Shown here: one piece after another, positions 4,970 through 11,437 of the stretch
Layout: each line of letters begins with the position of its first letter
Numbering within the stretch: position 1 is the first letter of the stretch
NCBI GenBank assembly: GCA_023246535.1
Contig: JAHFIF010000022.1
Location: forward strand, 1 to 14,947
DNA: 14,947 bases
Direction: 5' to 3'
Source of the DNA: a bacterium
GTDB taxonomy: Bacteria > Patescibacteriota > Patescibacteriia > CAIQCM01
Translations under genes and position numbers: made by a program
The notes under the pieces: model-generated
Seen by the model: only the letters and a program-made list of their open reading frames with translations
What the model was told of the DNA's origin: nothing
Databases searched by the model: none

Positions 4970-5007
4970 AAATAAAAAGCCCGGCTGAGACGTCGTCTCA
5001 TCGGGCT
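4970..5007 (-). terminator. Intrinsic terminator of the 5026-5598 gene
   Basis: Stem AGCCCG.../...CGGGCT (4978-4991/4995-5007) with one bulge and the inner GAGAC/GTCTC, followed on the minus strand by TTTTTATT. Confidence 0.83.
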
Positions 5008-5025
5008 GGAGGCAGGTTGAGGAGT

Positions 5026-5598
5026 TTACTGTTTAGCGGGTTCGTTTCTCAGGGCGGCATTGAGATTGCGGGTGCATTCATTGATTGACGCGAATACCGC
5101 TTTCCAACTGACCGGCGCGGCGAAGCGTTTCGCCGACGCCTCCCGGAGTTTCTCGTTGGCCGAGAAAAGGCGTTCTTGCTGGGCGGGGGTCAGCGCCTGC
5201 TTCTGAAGGTCGGTGACATACGCGCGCAGTTTTATTTCCATGGCGGCGAAAATGTCATACATGCGATTGGTAAAGGCGATGGATCGGTACACGCCGTCAT
5301 TCAGCCGCTCCATGTCGTCGAGCACGATCTTCAGGAGCCTTTGAGCGCGGTACCAATTTCCGGCGCCGTGCCCGTCGAGCAGAACCATGAGGCGCGCATG
5401 CGACTCTCTTGTCATGTCGAAGGCGATCCGGATCGGGTCGAAGGCGTCGGTGCCCGCAAGCAGTGTCTCGAACCGCGCCATATCCTTGGCCAGCTTGGCT
5501 ATAAGTTTTTGGACATGCTTTTTTGATGTCCGACAGATCAGCTCGCCGATCCGGCGCAGCGGCAGAACCAGAATGAGAAAAATCACGATTTGTTGCAA
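5026..5598 (-). CDS. Membrane-anchored helical protein of unknown function (190 aa)
   Basis: The start is TTG at 5598, with AAGGAG 7-8 bases before it; there is no better ATG nearby. Translation as Met gives MQQIVIFLILVLPLRR, a short N-terminal hydrophobic anchor, then a basic stretch and about 165 residues of charged helix. A segment near the end (WKAVFASINECTRNLNAAL) resembles the C-terminal pattern Trp..., then Cys followed by a helix, in the gene at 4141. There is no enzyme motif. It has its own promoter (5698-5726) and terminator, so it is transcribed alone. Likely a distant paralogue of its two neighbours, judged from shared layout and not from strong sequence identity. Confidence 0.75.
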   Translation of the reverse strand: MQQIVIFLILVLPLRRIGELICRTSKKHVQKLIAKLAKDMARFETLLAGTDAFDPIRIAFDMTRESHARLMVLLDGHGAGNWYRAQRLLKIVLDDMERLNDGVYRSIAFTNRMYDIFAAMEIKLRAYVTDLQKQALTPAQQERLFSANEKLREASAKRFAAPVSWKAVFASINECTRNLNAALRNEPAKQ

Positions 5599-5627
5599 AG
5601 AACTTCTCCTTGAACGAGGTTTTCAAT

Positions 5628-5643
5628 GGACGCGGTTGCGTCC
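5628..5643 (-). promoter_or_regulatory. Small GC hairpin in the 5598 leader
   Basis: GGACGC (5628-5633) pairs with GCGTCC (5638-5643). On the minus strand it is followed about 20 nt later by CGTTCAAGGAG, a layout like the last hairpin and ribosome binding site of leaders A to D. Confidence 0.4.
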
Positions 5644-5697
5644 TGCGAGAGAAATACGACTGGTGTCGGCCTTTCGCAAGGCGCAAAAATACGAATA

Positions 5698-5726
5698 AAT
5701 ATACCACAAAAAACGCGTTTTGTCAA
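5698..5726 (-). promoter_or_regulatory. Promoter of the 5026-5598 gene
   Basis: On the minus strand, TTGACA (5726-5721), 17 bp, TATATT (5703-5698). Predicted start near 5691, giving a leader of about 93 nt. Confidence 0.85.
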
Positions 5727-5740
5727 CCTGCCAATCTTAG

Positions 5741-5781
5741 AAAAATAAAAGAGCCCGGAGAGACGTTGTCTCTGCGGGCTC
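5741..5781 (-). terminator. Intrinsic terminator of the 5789-6505 gene
   Basis: Stem 5751-5764/5768-5781 (14 nt, one G/G mismatch) with the inner GAGACGTTGTCTC, then TTTTATTTTT on the minus strand. Confidence 0.85.
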
Positions 5782-5788
5782 ATGGCGG

Positions 5789-6505
5789 TTAGGCGGCGGG
5801 GCGGAAAACGTCGGGTTTTCCTTCCGCATCGCGGCAATGGGTGTTGCCGATGTTGATCATTTTCTGGAACCTTTGCCAGTCGGCATCGTTGCTTCCGGCG
5901 ATGGCTTTGGCGCAGTTGAAATAGGCGCGCGCCAGGTCCAGGCTGAGGCTTGGGTAGAGAGTGAGCGGTTGTTTGCCCAGCATGTCGATCTTGTCGCCGA
6001 GGCTTGTCAGGCTGGCGTCGCGGTTGGTGCGGGCGTGGCAGATCTCGCCGACATTCTGCTCGACCGCCGAGACCATGCTTTCCAACCGTTCGGTCAGATG
6101 GCAGATCTTCCAGAGGCGGTCGGCGGGCGGCAAGCGGTAAGCATCGGGGTTGTTGCAAAAGGCCTCAAAGGTCTTTTTGATCGCGACCAATTCAGTTGCC
6201 AGATAGCTGCTGGCGTCCGGGTCGGCGGCCAGCGTATCGGCTTCGCTCAGGCGAAGGCGAAAGGTGGCGCAGCGTTCCATGACCGCTTGGCGAAGCTTCC
6301 GGTTCTTGCGACGGCGCATCAGCGCGGCGCCGACGATGAAAACAACGAGCACCGGCAGAAATTGTTTGACCACGACGTTGTCAAAGCCGGAGCGGCTGCA
6401 GCCGATGTTCGTCGGTTGCGGATTCAACGGACCGGGCCCCAGCGCCAATGCCGGTGCGGTCAGGGCGGCGAGGGTGATGGCAATGGCGAGCAGCGTTCTT
6501 TTCAT
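5789..6505 (-). CDS. Exported or membrane-anchored helical protein of unknown function (238 aa)
   Basis: The ATG at 6505 has CGGAGA 6-7 bases upstream. A signal peptide is clear (MKRTLLAIAITLAALTAPA, likely cut after ALA near residue 22). A short extracytoplasmic stretch with Gly/Pro and one Cys36 follows, then a second hydrophobic helix at 49-63 and the stop-transfer RRRKNRK. About 165 helical residues remain, probably cytoplasmic. The helix, basic anchor and helical domain match the plan of the 4141 gene. No catalytic residues are recognised. It has its own promoter and terminator. Confidence 0.77.
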   Translation of the reverse strand: MKRTLLAIAITLAALTAPALALGPGPLNPQPTNIGCSRSGFDNVVVKQFLPVLVVFIVGAALMRRRKNRKLRQAVMERCATFRLRLSEADTLAADPDASSYLATELVAIKKTFEAFCNNPDAYRLPPADRLWKICHLTERLESMVSAVEQNVGEICHARTNRDASLTSLGDKIDMLGKQPLTLYPSLSLDLARAYFNCAKAIAGSNDADWQRFQKMINIGNTHCRDAEGKPDVFRPAA

Positions 6506-6592
6506 TGATTTCTCCGTTTCTTTTTTGTTTCGTTGAATTTTTTAAGGAAGCGATCCGCGTTTGAGAATGTTTCTCGCGCGCAAAATCCGTTG

Positions 6593-6621
6593 ATAGTATC
6601 GCAAAAACGGTTTTTTGTCAA
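6593..6621 (-). promoter_or_regulatory. Promoter of the 5789-6505 gene
   Basis: On the minus strand, TTGACA (6621-6616), 17 bp, TACTAT (6598-6593). The leader is about 80 nt. Confidence 0.83.
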
Positions 6622-6645
6622 TCATTGGCGGCGTTTTGGCGACAG

Positions 6646-6674
6646 TTGACCGGCGGCGAAAAAAACGGTATATA
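6646..6674 (+). promoter_or_regulatory. Promoter of the 6731 gene
   Basis: TTGACC (6646-6651), 17 bp, TATATA (6669-6674). It is back to back with the minus promoter at 6593-6621. The leader then holds a small hairpin CGCC/GGCG near 6683 and GTTCTTTC...CAAGGAGG, like the end of leaders A and D. Confidence 0.8.
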
Positions 6675-6730
6675 CAACCTTGTCGCCCTGGTGGCGGCAT
6701 TTGTTCTTTCGAATCAAGGAGGCAGCGAAC

Positions 6731-7354
6731 ATGGCCGAAGGAGAAATTACTTTTCACCCGTCCCGCATCGACCTGAACCGGGCGCGCCGGGATTGGCGGA
6801 AGGCGATCAGGCCGATCGAGCAGCGCGACGGCAAGAACCGAGTGGTCGAACCGGAGCTTGAGGAAGATACGGATCAGCGCTATGAGCGCTGCAGCGCGAT
6901 CATGATCCGCCTTTTGGGCGCGAGCAACAGCCGGCGCGACAACAACTACGGTTTTGTCCGCGGCCTGATCGCCGAAGTGCCGCGGATCGACGAGTTGATG
7001 ATCTTGTCCCAGGACTATGTCGCCTTTGCGACGAAACACGGGATGTTCGACGAGGCAATAGAAGCTTGCACGGAAATTCTTTTTCCCGATCCGATCGCGC
7101 GCTTCGAGGCGTACCTGCATGTCGTCGACGGCTGGCCGGCGTTTCGCACCGAAACGCATTTTGCCCGCTTGCGCCAGCTGGCGGAAGCGATCAAGAATCC
7201 GGATCACGATCCGGGCGCGCGCCATGCGGCCTGGCAAAGTCTGTGGCAAATCACCGGCGCGCCGGACGACCAGGCGCGGATGGAAGCGGAGCGCCCGCCG
7301 GAAGAGCCGATCGTCGGCGCCGTTCCGCAGCGCGAAATACGCACGCACGCATAG
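6731..7354 (+). CDS. Helical-repeat (TPR-like) protein of unknown function (207 aa)
   Basis: The ATG at 6731 has AAGGAGG 8 bases upstream; an in-frame ATG at 6680 overlaps the leader and is less likely. The N-terminal 45 residues are charged. From about residue 85 there are pairs of amphipathic helices with the small-residue spacing of TPR-type solenoids, for example YVAFATKHGMFDEAIEAC and FARLRQLAEAI followed by NPD and a Trp-containing helix. The end is Pro/Glu-rich and probably disordered. A similar ARL...NPD...helix pattern occurs in the 9430 protein. Such repeats usually bind other proteins. There is no enzymatic motif, signal peptide or membrane segment. Confidence 0.75.
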   Translation: MAEGEITFHPSRIDLNRARRDWRKAIRPIEQRDGKNRVVEPELEEDTDQRYERCSAIMIRLLGASNSRRDNNYGFVRGLIAEVPRIDELMILSQDYVAFATKHGMFDEAIEACTEILFPDPIARFEAYLHVVDGWPAFRTETHFARLRQLAEAIKNPDHDPGARHAAWQSLWQITGAPDDQARMEAERPPEEPIVGAVPQREIRTHA

Positions 7355-7375
7355 CAAAAACACGAACAACGTTCC

Positions 7376-7399
7376 GAGGCCGGCCGCGGCCTCTTTTTT
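7376..7399 (+). terminator. Intrinsic terminator of the 6731 gene
   Basis: 7-bp stem 7376-7382/7387-7393 (GAGGCCG/CGGCCTC) followed by six T. The T tract runs straight into the -10 element of the next gene. Confidence 0.83.
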
Positions 7400-7400
7400 A

Positions 7401-7409
7401 TGATAAAAT
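7401..7409 (+). promoter_or_regulatory. Extended -10 promoter, predicted leaderless start
   Basis: TGATAAAAT has the TGn motif directly before the -10 hexamer TAAAAT (7404-7409). There is no good -35, because that place is taken by the preceding terminator stem. Counting 7 bases from the -10 puts the transcript start on the ATG at 7416. No Shine-Dalgarno is present. Confidence 0.55.
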
Positions 7410-7415
7410 GGTTTT

Positions 7416-7928
7416 ATGAAAAAATATGTCATTACCGGCGGGCCGTGTGTTGGAAAGACCACGGTTTTGGAATTGCTGGCGACCAAAGGCCACGCCATTC
7501 TGCCGGAAGCGGCGCGCATGATCATTGAAGAAGAAACGCTCCGCGGCAGCGATGTTCTGCCCTGGAAGAATCTTGTAAAATTTCAAGAAGCGGTCGTCGA
7601 GCAGCAGCTGAAGAACGAGGCGGACGCGAAGGCGGACGCGATTTTTTTGGACCGGAGCCTGGTCGATGGTTTTGCCTATTGCACGCTCGGCGGGATCCCG
7701 GCGCCGGAACGTTTAAGCAAGAACGCGGTTGGCCGGTATGAAAAAGTCTTTTTGCTCGAGCCGCTCAGCGTTTACGCCAAGGATGGCGCGCGGACCGAAG
7801 ATGAGCGCACGGCCAAGCTAATCCACGACGAAATTGCCAAAGCCTATGCCGGTTTTGGCTACGAACCGATCGTTGTCCCCGCACTCTCGCCGGAAGAAAG
7901 AATTATTTTTATTCTCGAGCGTCTTTAA
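7416..7928 (+). CDS. AAA_28-family P-loop ATPase/kinase (170 aa)
   Basis: The start is the ATG at 7416, giving MKKYVITGGPCVGKTT with Walker A residues 8-16 (GGPCVGKTT). IFLDRSLVDGFAY (residues 77-88) corresponds to the DR-containing strand of NadR-like and AAA_28 proteins, and EDERTAKLIHDEIAKAY resembles their lid helix. The whole protein is one such domain of usual length, with no fused domain. Known relatives include the ribosylnicotinamide kinase part of NadR and many uncharacterised predicted ATPases, so a nucleotide or nucleoside kinase activity is plausible. The exact substrate cannot be read from the sequence. It has no leader and is followed by a terminator read only from the opposite strand. 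Confidence 0.85.
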   Translation: MKKYVITGGPCVGKTTVLELLATKGHAILPEAARMIIEEETLRGSDVLPWKNLVKFQEAVVEQQLKNEADAKADAIFLDRSLVDGFAYCTLGGIPAPERLSKNAVGRYEKVFLLEPLSVYAKDGARTEDERTAKLIHDEIAKAYAGFGYEPIVVPALSPEERIIFILERL

Positions 7929-7945
7929 ACGGCAGCGTATTTTTT

Positions 7946-7980
7946 AAAGAAAAAAGCCGTCGCGCAAGTAGCGAGACGGC
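7946..7980 (-). terminator. Intrinsic terminator of the 7998-8492 gene
   Basis: Stem 7956-7961/7975-7980 (GCCGTC/GACGGC) extended by 7963-7965/7971-7973, followed by a T-rich tract on the minus strand. Confidence 0.78.
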
Positions 7981-7997
7981 GATGGGCCGAGCGTTGC

Positions 7998-8492
7998 TCA
8001 GAGTTCGCTGGTGTCGAGCGGGACGGCTGTGCGTTCGGCGTGAACGACGGCGGCGCAGAATTCGTCGACCTTCTTGAGGGCGGCCGGCGCGATCTGGTCT
8101 TTGACGCGGCCAAGCATGGCGAGCCACTGGAGCTGCGTGGCTTCGATCCGCGAACCGTCGGCGGCCGTGAACGGACCGATCTCCAGTCCGGACACATGTT
8201 CGGGTTTGCGTTTGCGCGCCGAACCCGCCAAATCGGTCGCCCCGAAGAGGGCTTTCATGGTTTGTGCGTGGGTGGCAAAGCTTTCGGTGACGCCGAAACC
8301 TTTCATGACGGCGTCGGTCACGCCGTGGATCAGGTCGTCGGGGTCGGGGATGCTCATCGACGAGACCTTTTGCGTGCCGTGTCGCTGAATGCTGCCAATG
8401 AGCTTGGCAATGCCCGGGCAACCCGCGCCCGTGAACAGTTTGCGCATTGCCGGCGGGTTTACGAGGATCTCAACCTTGCGTGTCTTTTGCAT
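7998..8492 (-). CDS. Protein of unknown function (164 aa)
   Basis: The ATG at 8492 has AAGGAGG 4-5 bases upstream on the minus strand. The product begins MQKTRKVEILVNPPAMRKLF and contains GFGVTESFATHAQTMKALFG and ATQLQWLAMLGRVKDQI, both helical. It has no signal peptide, no membrane helix and no recognised motif; Cys25 and Cys145 are not in a metal pattern. It is transcribed alone, between convergent (7928) and divergent (8650) neighbours. Two other frames on the same strand are long here because of the GC content, but only this one has a ribosome binding site. I do not recognise a family. Confidence 0.7.
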   Translation of the reverse strand: MQKTRKVEILVNPPAMRKLFTGAGCPGIAKLIGSIQRHGTQKVSSMSIPDPDDLIHGVTDAVMKGFGVTESFATHAQTMKALFGATDLAGSARKRKPEHVSGLEIGPFTAADGSRIEATQLQWLAMLGRVKDQIAPAALKKVDEFCAAVVHAERTAVPLDTSEL

Positions 8493-8514
8493 TGGACCTC
8501 CTTGTCCTGTTCAA

Positions 8515-8543
8515 GGATTAGCATAAACAACGCCACATGTCCA
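8515..8543 (-). promoter_or_regulatory. Candidate promoter of the 7998-8492 gene
   Basis: On the minus strand, TGGACA (8543-8538), 17 bp, TAATCC (8520-8515). The -10 is weak, but spacing and position suit. Confidence 0.5.
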
Positions 8544-8577
8544 TGCTTTGGATGATTCTGGTATCCAGCGATTAGCA

Positions 8578-8606
8578 TTGACAAAACGCGAAAAACGTGA
8601 TATATT
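8578..8606 (+). promoter_or_regulatory. Promoter of the 8650 gene
   Basis: TTGACA (8578-8583), 17 bp, TATATT (8601-8606), close to the consensus. AGGAGG (8639-8644) then sits 5 bases before the ATG. Confidence 0.87.
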
Positions 8607-8649
8607 GGCGCGTATTTGTTGAAACGGATTAACAACCCAGGAGGCTTCC

Positions 8650-9267
8650 ATGAAACGAGATCGGGCTTTTGAATTGGCAACGGCGATTGCAGAACTCATT
8701 TTCAAAGGGGCGCGCGCGGTCGGCGGACGAACCGTTGGCGAACAAGCGCTCATGGCGACGCTGTCGGTTTCGCATGCGACTCATACCAGGAGTGTTGAGG
8801 CCATGAACCCGGCCATCGACGAAGTGCTGCTTTTCGGCTCGACGGCAAGGGGTGCCGTTGAACCCGGTGACCTCGACCTTATCGTCTTGGACCACGGTTT
8901 CTACTCGAACCTGCTTTGTCCGCGCGAGGGACAGGATGACCTATATCAGGCGCTCGATCAGAATTTGTATATCCTGTGCGAGGGGTGGTTCGGTTACAAT
9001 GCCAACGAGCATCAAGAATACGGCGAGATCGTTGACGGCTTGGCGACTGAGGCGACGAAAGTCGACTTGCACGTTCTGCCGCTCGCGATCTTCACCGATC
9101 CTGTACAGCGCCGCCAGATCGCCGCCATGCACAAGGACCCGCAGTTCTTTCAAAAAGCGTTTTCGCGCCTGCAGCGCTATGATCGCGAAACGCGCGCCTT
9201 CGTTCCCGTCGACCTGTCGTACTTTGCCGAAAAGTATCGGTGCGAATTGGGCGACCTGACAACGTAA
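8650..9267 (+). CDS. Nucleotidyltransferase-fold protein (205 aa)
   Basis: AGGAGG lies 5 bases before the ATG. The DNA polymerase beta-type nucleotidyltransferase signature is clear: LLFGSTARG (residues 60-68, with Gly63-Ser64), then DLDL with Asp74 and Asp76, and a third acid, Asp139, in KVDLHVLPL. These residues bind two metals and a nucleoside triphosphate, so the enzyme should be active. Known relatives transfer a nucleotide to a protein, RNA or antibiotic, and the MntA antitoxin AMPylates its HEPN toxin. The N-terminal 50 residues form a helix and are longer than in minimal MNT proteins. There is no HEPN gene next to it, so toxin-antitoxin function is not supported. The target is unknown. 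Confidence 0.83.
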   Translation: MKRDRAFELATAIAELIFKGARAVGGRTVGEQALMATLSVSHATHTRSVEAMNPAIDEVLLFGSTARGAVEPGDLDLIVLDHGFYSNLLCPREGQDDLYQALDQNLYILCEGWFGYNANEHQEYGEIVDGLATEATKVDLHVLPLAIFTDPVQRRQIAAMHKDPQFFQKAFSRLQRYDRETRAFVPVDLSYFAEKYRCELGDLTT

Positions 9268-9289
9268 ACGATCGATCCTCACGAATCGA

Positions 9290-9335
9290 CGCCGGCAACA
9301 AATCCTTTGGGAATTGCCGGCGTTATTTATTTTTT
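9290..9335 (+). terminator. Intrinsic terminator of the 8650 gene
   Basis: 9-bp stem CGCCGGCAA/TTGCCGGCG (9290-9298/9314-9322) followed by TTATTTATTTTTT. Confidence 0.87.
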
Positions 9336-9353
9336 CAAGCTTGCCAGGCGCCC

Positions 9354-9382
9354 TTGACGCGGACGGGAAAATGCGGTAAGAC
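9354..9382 (+). promoter_or_regulatory. Promoter of the 9430-10199 operon
   Basis: TTGACG (9354-9359), 17 bp, TAAGAC (9377-9382). AAAGGAGAG lies before the ATG at 9430. Confidence 0.72.
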
Positions 9383-9429
9383 GCGCGGTTAGGGAAGGTC
9401 TGTGGTTCTTGTAACAAAGGAGAGAAGTA

Positions 9430-9930
9430 ATGAGTACAAGAGGGTTGTCTGAGATTGCCAACGATTGGAAGACGGGCTGTTTTGCGAGTCCGGGCGCCGA
9501 TAACGACCGGAGCGCGTTGCTGGACGAATTGGTTGCGCTCGAGGCCGACCTGGAAGCGTGCCGGCTGATCGGCGAGCTCGAGGACGAGGGTGAACGAAGC
9601 GTCTATTCGTTCCTGCTGGCCGCCAGGCTGGCCATGGGCGATGACGCTACGCGCGCGCGGGCGGCGATGGTCTCGCTGCCCAATCTCGATCGTCGGTTGC
9701 GTTTCGCCGTCTTGCTCGACATTTATGTCGCGACCAATGATCCGTCCGATCTCTTCCGACTGCGCGGGAACGCCGATCACTTGGCGCCGCCAGACCGGTG
9801 CTGGGCGTACCTCATGATCTACCGGCAGACGAAGAGCTGCAACGACCTGTTCCTTGCGGGGCAGGCGTTGAAAGCGCCCGGCCGCGAACCGGGGTTCAGG
9901 ACCGTCGTCGCAGCGCAAGGCGGCGCATAA
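9430..9930 (+). CDS. Helical-repeat protein of unknown function (166 aa)
   Basis: The ATG has GGAG 7 bases upstream. Nearly the whole chain is made of helix pairs of 30-35 residues: LEADLEACRLIGELEDEG, YSFLLAARLAMGDDATRARAAM, LPNLDRRLRFAVLLDIYVATNDP, and LAPPDRCWAYLMIYRQTKS. This is TPR/HEAT-like. The LRxxxxxxxPDxxWAxLxIYxxT unit resembles part of the 6731 protein, so the two may belong to one family. There is no enzyme motif or export signal. Its stop codon overlaps the start of the next gene (TAATG), so the two proteins are probably made together. Confidence 0.75.
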   Translation: MSTRGLSEIANDWKTGCFASPGADNDRSALLDELVALEADLEACRLIGELEDEGERSVYSFLLAARLAMGDDATRARAAMVSLPNLDRRLRFAVLLDIYVATNDPSDLFRLRGNADHLAPPDRCWAYLMIYRQTKSCNDLFLAGQALKAPGREPGFRTVVAAQGGA

Positions 9931-10199
9931 TGGGAACGCAAGACAAGCGCGATCCGTCCGCTTCGCTCGACGAGCGCCGCCGCTCGCTGGAAGAGATGGC
10001 AGTCGCGGTCGTCGAATCGGTCGAGGCGAACGGCGGAACGGTCGAACGCGTCAATCAGAAAGAAATGAAAGTGACGCTGCCTGGCGTCGAAAAACCGATC
10101 CGGGTCGTCTTGGTTCGCGTGCCGCGGATGAAAGCAGAAGAATTGGTGCTCGCCAAACGTTTCATCGATCATTACAAAAGAACGCGCCAGCCCAGCTGA
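9930..10199 (+). CDS. Small protein of unknown function, translationally coupled (89 aa)
   Basis: The ATG at 9930 shares one base with the stop codon of the upstream gene (TAATG), which indicates re-initiation by the same ribosome; no strong Shine-Dalgarno is seen. A charged N-terminus is followed by a helix (LEEMAVAVVESVEANGG), then strands TVERVNQKEMKVTLPG and PIRVVLVRVP, and a C-terminal basic helix LAKRFIDHYKRTRQ. This alpha-beta-beta-alpha outline could be a small nucleic-acid or protein-binding domain, but no family is recognised. The upstream frame from 9798 is open but is not used. Confidence 0.7.
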   Translation: MGTQDKRDPSASLDERRRSLEEMAVAVVESVEANGGTVERVNQKEMKVTLPGVEKPIRVVLVRVPRMKAEELVLAKRFIDHYKRTRQPS

Positions 10200-10215
10200 C
10201 ACGTTCTCTTTCGCG

Positions 10216-10243
10216 GGGCGCCCAACGGCGCCCTTATTTTTTT
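10216..10243 (+). terminator. Intrinsic terminator of the 9430-10199 operon
   Basis: 7-bp stem GGGCGCC/GGCGCCC (10216-10222/10227-10233) followed by TTATTTTTTT. The T tract doubles as the last codons and stop of the gene on the opposite strand. Confidence 0.87.
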
Positions 10244-11436
10244 ATCGAAGCGCGGAGCGCGTGGACCGTTTCCAGATCGTCAAAATCTTTTACCGAGCTG
10301 ATCGTTCCTTCGCTAGCTTCGCGTTCGACCGCCTCGGTCACGGCCTTTTTGGCCTCCAGGATCTTGGTGATATTGCTGGCATCCTCGGGGGCCAACGCAC
10401 CAAGCTTGAGGAGCAAGCCAACGCTCAGCACGCGCGGCAGGTCGCGCATGAGCGCGCGCTTTCCCGTGGTGCTGGCTTCGCGCTTGTCCGGATAGAGCAA
10501 GGCGATCATTGGCTGAAGTTTTTCCGGCAGGGTCACCGCCAATTCGTTGGTGATCGTTTGTTTTTCCTTGATCTTGTCTTTGCCGTCATAGATCCGGTCG
10601 AGCACTTCGCGGCTGACCATGCAGCGTCCGATCGAAGAATGCGTTTTGGCGGCTTTGCGCGCGTCGGCGCCGGCCTTGGATTCGTCGGTCTCGAGTTCGC
10701 TGACCGTAAAAATTTGCAGGCCGCGCGCTTCGTGTCCGACGTAAATGACGGTGTCGATCTTGTCTTTGGTGTCGGTGCGCGGGTCGGCGTGCATTGCGTT
10801 GATGGCATTGGCGTGTCCGGTTTCAAGCGACCAGCCGTTTAAAATGCAAATGAGTTCCCATTCGCGCTTTTTTCCATCGTTCGGCAGGCTTTCGATCGTT
10901 AAACGCATTTTCGAAAGGATCGCTTCGAGCGCGGCGGTGCGTTCCTTTTTCTCCGCGATGCGCAGCGACTGGCGGTATTCAACGTTCAAACCGAGCAGGG
11001 TCGCTTCGTTATTGTTGGAAATTTTTTCCCGCTCCCAGTGCTTGGCGCCGGCCGCGGCATAGCCTTCGATCGTGAATTTTTCCGATTCGGCGATCGCGCC
11101 GATATTCTCATATCCGGCGCAGATGGACGCATACTCGTTGTCGCTGAGCGTGGCGGCGGTTTTTCCCATCGCTTGCGCCTCGCGCGCGACATGCAGCTCG
11201 AGTCCGGCATAACGATCGGTCAGGATCCGGTGGTTTTCACTGGCCTCGTAGAATTCTTCGATCGGTTCGGCGTTGCCCGTGGAATACAAGTCGCGTTCCT
11301 TCTTCAGTTCGGCCAAGCTGATCGCGGCCGCGTTCGACTCGCGCGAGTTTCCAAAAAGATATTGCTGCTCGGTGAAGGCCAGTTTCTTTGCGTGGGCGGC
11401 TTGAGGATCTTGCGGCGGTCGTTCGGAATACGCCAT
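10234..11436 (-). CDS. Protein of unknown function, coupled to the penicillin-binding protein (400 aa)
   Basis: The ATG at 11436 follows the stop of the penicillin-binding protein by one base (TAATATG), with no Shine-Dalgarno of its own, so translation is probably coupled. The protein is soluble, rich in Ala, Glu and Lys, and mostly helical. The first 170 residues look like long helices with many charged residues, followed by a mixed region (DTVIYVGHEARGLQIFTVSE) and helical segments such as LPRVLSVGLLLKLGALAPED. There is no signal peptide or membrane helix, and I do not recognise a domain. Being made together with a peptidoglycan synthase suggests a cytoplasmic role linked to the cell wall, but nothing more specific. 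No terminator is visible after it. Confidence 0.75.
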   Translation of the reverse strand: MAYSERPPQDPQAAHAKKLAFTEQQYLFGNSRESNAAAISLAELKKERDLYSTGNAEPIEEFYEASENHRILTDRYAGLELHVAREAQAMGKTAATLSDNEYASICAGYENIGAIAESEKFTIEGYAAAGAKHWEREKISNNNEATLLGLNVEYRQSLRIAEKKERTAALEAILSKMRLTIESLPNDGKKREWELICILNGWSLETGHANAINAMHADPRTDTKDKIDTVIYVGHEARGLQIFTVSELETDESKAGADARKAAKTHSSIGRCMVSREVLDRIYDGKDKIKEKQTITNELAVTLPEKLQPMIALLYPDKREASTTGKRALMRDLPRVLSVGLLLKLGALAPEDASNITKILEAKKAVTEAVEREASEGTISSVKDFDDLETVHALRASIKK

Positions 11437-11437
11437 A

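Noticed and set aside
4141..8000. Alternative genetic code (TGA read as an amino acid), as in some CPR lineages
   Set aside because: TGA ends the genes at 4141 and 7998 immediately ahead of their terminators, so it works as a stop codon.
8650..9267. MNT-HEPN toxin-antitoxin pair
   Set aside because: Only the nucleotidyltransferase is present; neither neighbour has an RxxxxH HEPN motif and the gene is transcribed alone.
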